Assembly (NCBI GenBank): GCA_013698285.1
Contig: JACCVE010000331.1
Coordinates: 1 to 5,080 of the forward strand
Length of the DNA stretch: 5,080 bases
From: Chloroflexia bacterium
Lineage (GTDB): Bacteria; Chloroflexota; Chloroflexia; Thermomicrobiales; UBA6265
Direction of reading: 5' to 3'
In this document: positions 1-5,080 of the stretch, one piece after another
Layout of the letters: each line of letters opens with the position of its first letter
Numbering within the stretch: the stretch's first letter is position 1
Notes under the pieces: model-generated
Seen by the model: only the letters and a program-made list of their open reading frames with translations
Database searches by the model: none
What the model was told of the DNA's origin: nothing
Made by a program: the position numbers and the translations under genes

Positions 1-837
1 GTGCTGGGGCCGGGGGAGTGGGCCGGGACCCTCTCGGCCGCGGCGGCCACCGAGCTTAACCTGCCCGCGGGCATTCCGGTCGGCGCGGGGACGGGCGACA
101 ACATGGCCGCCGCGCTGGGGATCGGGGCCGCCCCGGGCGAGCTGGTGATTAGCCTCGGCACCAGCGGCACGGCGTTCATGGCGAGCGAGAAGCCGACGGC
201 CGACCCGACCGGCGAGGTCTGCGGCTTCGCCGATGCCACCGGCCGATTTCTGCCCCTGGCCTGCATGATCAACTGCACCCGGGCCTTCGACCTGGTCGCG
301 GGTTTGCTCGGCATCGACAGGGAGGACGCCCTGGCCCGGGCTGGGGCCATCGAGCCCGGGGCGGGCGGCCTGCTCCTGCTGCCCTATTTTGGGGGAGAGC
401 GGACCCCCAACCTGCCGATGGCGACCGGCAGTCTGTCGGGTCTGTCGGAGGGAACGCTGCGGCCCGACCTCCTCCTGCGGGCGGCCTTGGATGGCGTCGC
501 CGCCGGCATCGCCTACTGCCTGGGGGCCCTGGCCCGGGTCGGGGTCGTGGCGGGCGAGGCGACCCTGGTTGGGGGCGGCTCGGTCAGCCCGGTCTGGCGC
601 CAGGCCATCGCCGACGCGACCGGACTCCGGATAACCGTCCGGGGCGGCGCCGAACACGCCGCCCGCGGTGCGGCGGCCCAGGCCGCCGCCCTGGTCCTGC
701 GGGAACCGGTGTCCGAAGTCGCCGCCCGCTGGCGCCCGGAGGTCGTGGTTGACGTCGCCCCCCGTCCCGGCATGGGAGCGGCCTTCCGCCTCGACGAGCG
801 GCGGGCGCTGATCGAGCACGCCCGTGGGGCGCAATAG
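1..837 (+). CDS. Xylulokinase-like FGGY carbohydrate kinase, C-terminal part (5' end outside window)
   Basis: This is the C-terminal 278 residues of an FGGY-family sugar kinase, probably a xylulokinase (D-xylulose + ATP to D-xylulose 5-phosphate, cytosolic). Residues are numbered from base 1. The catalytic Asp lies at 33 in GTGDN, the phosphate-binding SLGTSGT at 51-57, and YFGGERTPN at 129-137. GSLSGL at 143-148 begins the second FGGY signature region, and the adenine-side GGGS is at 191-194. SPVWRQAIAD at 196-205 and EHAARGAA at 218-225 are typical of XylB proteins. The frame is open from the first base. In E. coli XylB the catalytic Asp is residue 233, so about 200 N-terminal residues are missing; the GTG at base 1 is an ordinary valine codon. 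It ends at TAG 835-837 and converges on the APH gene. The sugar-contact motif is off-window, so the substrate is inferred from C-terminal similarity only. Confidence 0.88.
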   Translation: MLGPGEWAGTLSAAAATELNLPAGIPVGAGTGDNMAAALGIGAAPGELVISLGTSGTAFMASEKPTADPTGEVCGFADATGRFLPLACMINCTRAFDLVAGLLGIDREDALARAGAIEPGAGGLLLLPYFGGERTPNLPMATGSLSGLSEGTLRPDLLLRAALDGVAAGIAYCLGALARVGVVAGEATLVGGGSVSPVWRQAIADATGLRITVRGGAEHAARGAAAQAAALVLREPVSEVAARWRPEVVVDVAPRPGMGAAFRLDERRALIEHARGAQ

Positions 838-883
838 GACCAGAGGCCATGCCGGCGGCAGCGGGCCATCAGCCACCGGACAG

Positions 884-901
884 GGGGCCTCGAACGGCCC
901 C
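884..901. terminator. GC-only hairpin, weak candidate terminator
   Basis: GGGGCC at 884-889 and GGCCCC at 896-901 form a perfect 6-bp all-GC stem with the six-base loop TCGAAC. It sits 46 bases past the stop of the + strand kinase and 50 bases past the stop of the - strand APH gene. No T-rich run follows on either strand, so it lacks the second half of a classical Rho-independent terminator. U-less hairpins are often proposed as terminators in high-GC bacteria, but that is inference here. Confidence 0.3.
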
Positions 902-921
902 GGGTGAGGTGGTCGAATGGG

Positions 922-940
922 CCATCGGGCCGCTCGATGG
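922..940 (-). terminator. Hairpin just downstream of the APH gene, weak candidate terminator
   Basis: CCATCG at 922-927 and CGATGG at 935-940 form a perfect 6-bp stem around a 7-base loop. In the - direction it begins 11 bases after the TAG stop of the APH-fold gene, a usual distance for a transcript-end structure. No T tract follows it. Together with the 884-901 hairpin it makes two stems in tandem between convergent genes. Confidence 0.3.
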
Positions 941-951
941 AGGACTTCGGT

Positions 952-1986
952 CTACGCAAACGCGTCCTGCCACCGACGCGGTGCCCGCGCGATGTCCAGC
1001 GCCCAGGAAACGTCTTCCGCCATCTCCGCGGCCAGTCGTCGCCCTTTGGCTTCGGTGTCCGTCGCGGCTACCATGCCGATGAAGCACAAGGGCGCCCGCG
1101 CCAGCGCCAACGGCAGCGCCCGGCGCTCGACAGCGGTCAAGCCCTCGTCCAAGCCACTATCGTAGGCGTCCACGAGCCCCCGCAACCGATGGACTCGCTC
1201 ATCGGACACCTGATCGTCCGTGAATGTCGAGTTGGTGTAGTACAGCGTCAGCGCCAGGTCATCGATCCGTGGCCGCTCCCCCATGAAGTCGAGATCGGTC
1301 ACGAGTACGGGCTGGCCGGCCCGGAAGAACACGTTGTTGTCCCAGAAATCACCATGGACGAGTTGGCGTGGCAGCGACCCGACGTGCCGTTCGGCGGCAT
1401 CGACCAACCGTGCGAGGTCCTCCGCCGCCGCCACCAGTCGCGATTCTGTCGGCGACGGACCCCAATCACGGATCCGGCGCGTGCCAGCCAGCGTCCACGA
1501 CAGGGCAGCGGGGGCGGCGATGGTGTTGGCCGCCGGTGCCCGCTTGCCGTCGGCACTCGACCGCAATGGCCGCAGTAGGCTGTGGACACGGCCGAGGAGT
1601 GGGAGACCGAGCGCCAGGCGCTCCCACGAATCCATCGTGGCGTCGTGTTCGACGTACCGCTCGATCTCGACCAGGCGACCGTCGACGCTGGTCCAGCTCA
1701 TGCCCCCGAGCGTGCGGATCGGTCGAGGCGACGACACACCGCCTTCGTCGAGGGTCTCGCGGGCACGCTGGATGTCGGCCAAGCGCGCCGTGGTCACCCA
1801 GGGCCGATACACGCGGACCACGTAGCGCTCGGCCGCGACGGTGACGAGCAGGTTGAGGTTGGAGGAACCGCCCAGGTCCTTCACGTCCGGCTGACTCGCG
1901 ATGCCGATGCCATACCGCTCGCGGAGCACGTCGAGCAATCTCGGATTGGCTCTGGCCCGGAGGGCAGGACCTCGGGGAACATTCAC
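952..1986 (-). CDS. APH-fold phosphotransferase (small-molecule kinase)
   Basis: This is a predicted cytosolic kinase of the aminoglycoside phosphotransferase / homoserine kinase II / RdoA superfamily, which transfers ATP phosphate to a hydroxyl of a small molecule. The substrate is unknown. Residues are numbered from the preferred start (344 aa). A Gly-rich turn DLGGSSN lies at 37-43. VVRVYR at 56-61 has Arg58 where many relatives carry the ATP-contacting Lys. LGRVHSLL is at 131-138. The catalytic loop HGDFWDNN at 211-218 has all three key residues, H211, D213 and N218. The metal-binding strand TDLDFMG at 230-236 has D231 and D233, followed by RIDDLA at 240-245. Length is normal for the family. 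I chose GTG 1986 because GGAGG (1995-1999) precedes it by 8 bases. An in-frame GTG at 2061 would add 25 residues but has no clear Shine-Dalgarno sequence. It lies 108 bases after the xylulokinase stop on the same strand. Its codon use looks less GC-biased than the kinases'. The presence of an antibiotic-resistance fold does not imply resistance. Confidence 0.85.
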   Translation of the reverse strand: MNVPRGPALRARANPRLLDVLRERYGIGIASQPDVKDLGGSSNLNLLVTVAAERYVVRVYRPWVTTARLADIQRARETLDEGGVSSPRPIRTLGGMSWTSVDGRLVEIERYVEHDATMDSWERLALGLPLLGRVHSLLRPLRSSADGKRAPAANTIAAPAALSWTLAGTRRIRDWGPSPTESRLVAAAEDLARLVDAAERHVGSLPRQLVHGDFWDNNVFFRAGQPVLVTDLDFMGERPRIDDLALTLYYTNSTFTDDQVSDERVHRLRGLVDAYDSGLDEGLTAVERRALPLALARAPLCFIGMVAATDTEAKGRRLAAEMAEDVSWALDIARAPRRWQDAFA

Positions 1987-1994
1987 GCCTGGTG

Positions 1995-1999
1995 CCTCC
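1995..1999 (-). promoter_or_regulatory. Shine-Dalgarno sequence of the APH-fold gene
   Basis: On the - strand this reads GGAGG, followed by eight bases and then GTG at 1986-1984. Spacing and match are near ideal. The earlier in-frame GTG codons at 2061 and 2001 have no purine-rich block at a suitable distance. This is the main reason for preferring the shorter protein. Confidence 0.6.
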
Positions 2000-2003
2000 A
2001 CTC

Positions 2004-2046
2004 GCGGTTCGACAATGCGCCCAGACGAGGGCACGTCGAATCCCGC
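2004..2046 (-). other. Intercistronic bulged stem-loop upstream of the APH gene
   Basis: On the + strand the arms are GCGG (2004-2007), TTCGAC (2008-2013) and GCGCCC (2017-2022), against GGGCAC (2029-2034), GTCGAA (2035-2040) and CCGC (2043-2046). This gives about 16 base pairs with a 6-base loop, a 3-base bulge at 2014-2016 and a 2-base bulge at 2041-2042. One pair (2018/2033) is a C-A mismatch in + strand RNA but a G-U wobble in - strand RNA, so it folds better in the transcript of the kinase genes. It lies between the xylulokinase stop and the GGAGG site. It could protect or process the mRNA, or modulate translation of the APH gene. No U tract follows, so it is unlikely to be an intrinsic terminator. 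If translation began at 2061, these bases would be coding. Confidence 0.4.
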
Positions 2047-2094
2047 ATCGTGCCTCAGCACCGCTGCGACGTTCAGATACCGACGTGGAGCCGG

Positions 2095-3687
2095 TCACCC
2101 GGTCGTCTGTCCGCCCGTCCCGTCCCGGTGGACACGGCCCAGGGTAGCGAAGTCGTCCTGGTGCTTGCCATAGGTCGCCCGGTAGATCGGGAACAGGTCG
2201 GCGTAGCGCCGGTGGCGCGCCTCGTCGGGAAACACGGTGGTGCCCAGGACGGGCCAATCGCGGGCGAGGTCGGCGAGCCGCCGTTCGCCCGTCCCGGCCG
2301 CCGCGAGGAGGGCCGCGCCGACCGCCGATTGGTCGACGGTGGCGAGGGGGGTGACGGGGCGGCCGTGGACGTCGGCGATCATCTGGAGCCAGAGCGGGCT
2401 GCGGGAGCCACCCCCGGCGACCACGATCCGCTCCGGCGCGGCGCCGGTCTCGGCCAGGGCGAGGGCCGCGTCCCGGGTGGCGAAGATGACCCCCTCCATC
2501 ACCGCCCGGACCAGGTCTCCCCGCTCGTGGGCGGCCGTCAGGCCCAGCAGGGTGCCCCTGGCGTCCGGGTCCATGTGGGGCGTCCGTTCCCCCAGCAAGT
2601 AGGGGACGAAGAGGAGCCCGTTCGCCCCGGCGGGGACCTCGGCCGCCCAGGCCGTCATCCGGTCCAGCGCCTCCGGCCCCTCCAAGGAGAAGACCCGGTC
2701 GCGCAGCCAGTGCAAGGCCAGCCCGGCCGCCAGCGAGGCCCCCATCACGTACCACCCCACCGCCTCGTCCGGCCCCGGCGCGGCGCAGAAGGTGTGCAGG
2801 CGGCCGGCGGCGTCGATCCCGGGCGACGGGGCGGGGACCAGCACCTGGGACCCGGTGCTAATGGTCAGGAACAGGGTCTCCGGCCCGATCACCCCGGCCC
2901 CGAGGGCGGCCGCCGGGGCATCGCCCGCCCCGACGACGACCGGTGTCCCGGCGGGCAACCCGAGGTGGGAAGCAGCATCGGACCGCAACGTGCCCGCGCT
3001 CGCCGTCGATGGACCGACCGGCGGCAAGTACGCTCGGTCGATCCCGGCGGCGGCCAGGAGTAGCGACGACCAGTCGCGTTCCCGAACATCGAGCAGCAGG
3101 GTGCCCGAGGCGTCGCTGGCGTCGGTCAGCCACTCGCCGGTCATCCGGTGGCGCAGGGCGTCCTTGGGAAGGGCGACGCGGCGCACCTTGGCCCAGAGTT
3201 CGGGCTCGTGTCGGCGGCACCAGGCGACCGTGGCAGCCTGGAATCCGGTCGCCAGGGGGCTGCCGGCGAGGGCGATCAGCCGGTCGCGGCCGACCCCGCC
3301 GGTGATCTCCGCCACCTGCGCCGTCGATCGCTGGTCCATCCAGATGATCGCCGGCCGGACCGGGCGGTCGTCGGCACCGAGGAGCACGGTGCCGTGCATC
3401 TGGCCGGTGACACCGATCCCCGCGACCCGGCGCGGGTCGAGCCCGGTAATTGCCGCCCGGCAGGCGTCCCCGGCGGCCGCCCACCAGGTCTCGGGGTCCT
3501 GCTCGGCCCAGCCCGGCCGGGGCCGGTCGACCGGATAGCCCGCCTCGCCCCGGCCGACGACGCTGCCGCCCCCATCGACGACCAGCACTTTGACCGCCGA
3601 GGTGCCGAGGTCGATGCCGGCGTACAGGGCGCCATTCCGAGCACACGCAGGGCCGGACGAGGGGGCGTTCCTCGTTGGTTCGCTCAT
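2095..3687 (-). CDS. xylB: Xylulokinase (FGGY family), complete
   Basis: This enzyme phosphorylates D-xylulose to D-xylulose 5-phosphate, feeding the pentose phosphate pathway; it is cytosolic. The N-terminal actin-like domain opens with GIDLGTSAVK at 24-33, where D26 is the conserved Asp of the nucleotide/metal site. GQMHG at 95-99 is the xylulokinase sugar-contact motif, and WMDQR is at 116-120. The second domain has GAGDAP at 253-258 (catalytic base D256), STGSQV at 277-282, and LGERTPHMDP at 365-374. The second FGGY signature starts near 378, and AGGGSRSPLW at 424-433 lies on the adenine side. At 530 residues it is slightly longer than the usual 480-500, mainly from a 20-residue leader and a hydrophilic tail. 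ATG 3687 is the start because it overlaps the upstream TGA as ATGA and no other ATG precedes the first motif. Its Shine-Dalgarno sequence is poor, consistent with translational coupling. The substrate call rests mainly on GQMHG; a related ketose is possible. Confidence 0.9.
   Translation of the reverse strand: MSEPTRNAPSSGPACARNGALYAGIDLGTSAVKVLVVDGGGSVVGRGEAGYPVDRPRPGWAEQDPETWWAAAGDACRAAITGLDPRRVAGIGVTGQMHGTVLLGADDRPVRPAIIWMDQRSTAQVAEITGGVGRDRLIALAGSPLATGFQAATVAWCRRHEPELWAKVRRVALPKDALRHRMTGEWLTDASDASGTLLLDVRERDWSSLLLAAAGIDRAYLPPVGPSTASAGTLRSDAASHLGLPAGTPVVVGAGDAPAAALGAGVIGPETLFLTISTGSQVLVPAPSPGIDAAGRLHTFCAAPGPDEAVGWYVMGASLAAGLALHWLRDRVFSLEGPEALDRMTAWAAEVPAGANGLLFVPYLLGERTPHMDPDARGTLLGLTAAHERGDLVRAVMEGVIFATRDAALALAETGAAPERIVVAGGGSRSPLWLQMIADVHGRPVTPLATVDQSAVGAALLAAAGTGERRLADLARDWPVLGTTVFPDEARHRRYADLFPIYRATYGKHQDDFATLGRVHRDGTGGQTTG
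3684..3687 (-). promoter_or_regulatory. ATGA stop/start overlap coupling two kinase genes
   Basis: The TGA stop of the upstream FGGY kinase (3684-3686) and the ATG start of the xylulokinase (3685-3687) share bases as ATGA on the - strand. The 20 bases before the ATG contain no strong Shine-Dalgarno motif. Ribosomes finishing the first kinase therefore probably re-initiate on the second, keeping their output in proportion. Confidence 0.75.
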
Positions 3688-5080
3688 CGGCCCGGGCCAG
3701 TTCCGCCGGACGCCGGTCCGGGAGCGGCATTGGCCGGGCCCGGGGCCGTCGAACGCTGGTCAACGATCTCCGACTCGGCGGGTGCGGGGACGAGGGCTGG
3801 ATCGCCAACCGGTACGCCAACGCCGGGCGCCCGGGCAACGAGCGACCGCGCGATGCGGCGGCTGGCCCGCTTCACCGGCAGCAGGGCGGCGTAGAGGGGG
3901 CGAAAGACCTGGCCGTAGAGGGCATCGTAGGTGGGGACGGCGGCCGGGTCGGGAAGGACCGGGGTGCAGGGGCGGTCGAGGGCGGCGATGGCCGCGCTGG
4001 TGTCCGGGTAGACCCCGGCCGCGATGCCGCCCAGCATCGCCGCGCCGAGGGTGGTCGCCTCCTCGATGTGGACCACGGTCAGCCGGCGGTCCAGCACCGA
4101 GGCCTTGATCCCCATCAGCAGGTCGTTCCGGGCCACGCCGCCGATGGCCAGCAGGTCGTGGACTCCCGTGATCCCCGCATGGTGCAGCAACCGCTCGAAG
4201 GACTCCCGGGATTGGAACGCGAGGCCCTCCAACAGGGCCCGGGTCAGGGCGCCGGGCGTGGTGTCGGAGCTGAGGCCGATGAATGCTCCCCCCGGGTGAG
4301 GGTCGTCCACGGGGGGCGCGGCCATCCGCAGGTGGGGCAGGAAGGTGACCCCATTGGACCCAACCGGTTCGGCCGCCGCCGCCCGGGTCATCTCCCCATA
4401 GGGCAGGTCGGTGCCGAGGATCGAGCGGAGCCAGTCGATCGCCGCCCCGGTGGTGTATTGGCCACCGAAGGCGTAGTAGCGGTCCGGCACGACGTGGGCA
4501 CCCTGGGTGTAGCCCTCATGGCCAAAGGTCGAGTCGGTGATCGGGGCCAGGATCGGCAGGAACAGGGCCTCGGCGGTGCCGAGCGAGTTCAGCATGGTGT
4601 CCGGTTCGGTCACCCCGGCGGCCAGGGCTCCGCAGACGTGATCGTGGCCACCGGCCGCGACGACTGTCCCAGCAGCCAGGCCGGTCAGCCGGGCGACCTC
4701 CGGCAGGATCGGCCCGAGCGCGGTGCCGCTCGTGGCGAGGGGGGCGAACAGGCGGGTGGGCAGGCCCATCTCGGCCAGCAGGGACTCGTCCCAGCGCCGG
4801 TCGCGCAGGTTGAAGGCGTGGGTCCGGGAGGCGAGCGAGTGATCGGTGGCCTGGACGCCGCAGAGGCGGTAGGCGACCCAGTCGGCCACCATCAGCCAGC
4901 GGACGGTGCGGGCGAAGGCGTCCGGTCGCTCGTCGCGCAGCCAGAGCAGTTTGCAGGCGCTCCAGATCGGTTGCAGCGACAGGCCGCTGACGGCGAACAG
5001 GGCGTCCCGCCCGACCGTGGCCCCGAGGCGGTCGGCTTGTGGCGCGGACCGGGTGTCGTACCAGGCGATCACCTCGGCCG
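3684..5080 (-). CDS. FGGY-family carbohydrate kinase, substrate unknown (N-terminus outside window)
   Basis: This is an ATP-dependent sugar or sugar-alcohol kinase of the FGGY family, cytosolic. Residues are counted from the valine codon at 5072, which is internal: the frame stays open to the window edge, and about 100 residues are missing. AWYDTR at 3-8 matches the WxDxR substrate-side strand. The catalytic Asp is D144 in GGHDH (141-145), followed by CGALAAGV. The phosphate loop is SLGTAEAL at 163-170 rather than the usual SLGTSGT. FGGQYTTGAAIDW is at 202-214. GAFIGL at 262-268, with GGA at its start, begins the second FGGY signature, and ALLEGLAFQ is at 279-287. AIGGVARND at 309-317 and EEATTLGAAMLGG at 337-349 form the adenine side. 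The kinase core ends near 405, and a Pro/Ala/Gly-rich tail of about 57 residues follows to the stop. It overlaps the xylulokinase start by 4 bases and is first in the visible - strand operon. The motifs differ clearly from both xylulokinases, so a different polyol or ketose is likely; I cannot name it. Confidence 0.87.
   Translation of the reverse strand, partial: AEVIAWYDTRSAPQADRLGATVGRDALFAVSGLSLQPIWSACKLLWLRDERPDAFARTVRWLMVADWVAYRLCGVQATDHSLASRTHAFNLRDRRWDESLLAEMGLPTRLFAPLATSGTALGPILPEVARLTGLAAGTVVAAGGHDHVCGALAAGVTEPDTMLNSLGTAEALFLPILAPITDSTFGHEGYTQGAHVVPDRYYAFGGQYTTGAAIDWLRSILGTDLPYGEMTRAAAAEPVGSNGVTFLPHLRMAAPPVDDPHPGGAFIGLSSDTTPGALTRALLEGLAFQSRESFERLLHHAGITGVHDLLAIGGVARNDLLMGIKASVLDRRLTVVHIEEATTLGAAMLGGIAAGVYPDTSAAIAALDRPCTPVLPDPAAVPTYDALYGQVFRPLYAALLPVKRASRRIARSLVARAPGVGVPVGDPALVPAPAESEIVDQRSTAPGPANAAPGPASGGTGPGR

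Larger units (their letters stand above)
838..951. other. Convergent intergenic region
   Basis: This 114-base gap separates the 3' ends of two convergent genes, the FGGY kinase on + and the APH-fold kinase on -. No credible gene is seen. It holds two short perfect hairpins, listed separately, which could end transcription from either side although neither is followed by a T tract. The octamer GGGCCATC occurs twice, at 863-870 and 919-926, with no clear meaning. Confidence 0.6.

Noticed and set aside
1..3. GTG at base 1 as the start of the first gene
   Set aside because: The protein begins in the middle of the FGGY fold, about 30 residues before the catalytic Asp; the frame simply enters from outside the window.
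863..926. Direct repeat GGGCCATC at 863-870 and 919-926
   Set aside because: Eight bases repeated once in GC-rich sequence is expected by chance; there are no further copies or flanking structure.
904..1578. 224-residue open frame on the + strand
   Set aside because: It is antisense to the APH catalytic core, with no domain and no ribosome binding site of note.
952..1986. Aminoglycoside resistance gene
   Set aside because: The fold is shared by many metabolic kinases, and nothing in the sequence or neighbourhood points to antibiotic modification.
1987..2061. 25-residue N-terminal extension of the APH-fold gene from GTG 2061
   Set aside because: There is no Shine-Dalgarno sequence before 2061, whereas GTG 1986 has GGAGG at 8 bases, and the extra residues do not resemble the family. 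Kept as an alternative only.
1466..2755. 429-residue open frame on the - strand
   Set aside because: It is an out-of-frame shadow spanning the xylB / APH boundary, very rich in Arg, Gly and Pro, and overlaps two well-supported genes.
1582..3063. 493-residue open frame on the + strand
   Set aside because: It is antisense to both the APH gene and xylB, is low-complexity (Gly/Arg/Pro-rich) with no recognisable domain, and is explained by the rarity of stops in GC-rich DNA.
2858..3838. 326-residue open frame on the - strand
   Set aside because: It is a frame-shifted reading of xylB with Arg/Pro-rich composition and no family motifs.
5070..5072. GTG at 5072 as the start of the right-hand kinase
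   Set aside because: It lies just before the WYDTR strand, about 100 residues inside the expected protein, and the frame remains open to the window edge.

Overview
This is a GC-rich window (roughly 70% G+C by eye) with dense coding and almost no intergenic space. It holds four genes: three FGGY-family carbohydrate kinases and one aminoglycoside-phosphotransferase-fold (APH) kinase. The composition, the GTG start preferred for the APH gene and the kinase sequences would suit a high-GC bacterium such as an actinomycete or a Thermomicrobia-type Chloroflexota. This placement is an inference; nothing here fixes the taxon. I see no rRNA, tRNA, mobile element or CRISPR array.

Layout: (1) Bases 1-837, + strand: the C-terminal 278 residues of a xylulokinase-like FGGY kinase whose start lies left of the window. 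(2) Bases 838-951: a short convergent intergenic gap with two small GC-rich hairpins. (3) Bases 952-1986, - strand: an APH-fold small-molecule kinase with an intact HGDxxxxN catalytic loop, preceded by a GGAGG ribosome binding site that decides the start. (4) Bases 1987-2094: a gap containing a bulged stem-loop of about 16 bp. (5) Bases 2095-3687, - strand: a complete xylulokinase (xylB type) of 530 residues. (6) Bases 3684-5080, - strand: a second FGGY kinase of a different subfamily, with its N-terminus beyond the right edge and a Pro/Ala/Gly-rich tail. Its stop codon overlaps the xylulokinase start in an ATGA junction.

On the - strand, the order of transcription is FGGY kinase (unknown substrate), then xylulokinase, then APH-fold kinase. 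The first two are almost certainly co-transcribed and translationally coupled; membership of the APH gene is likely but less certain. The opposite-strand xylulokinase belongs to a separate, convergent unit. The window therefore looks like the middle of a pentose or sugar-alcohol catabolism region, where FGGY kinases commit ketoses or polyols to central metabolism by phosphorylation. Transporter, dehydrogenase or isomerase and regulator genes would be expected just outside, but they are not visible. I did not find evidence for a radically new system. The least ordinary points are the concentration of three diverged FGGY kinases, the compositionally distinct APH gene and its structured leader.
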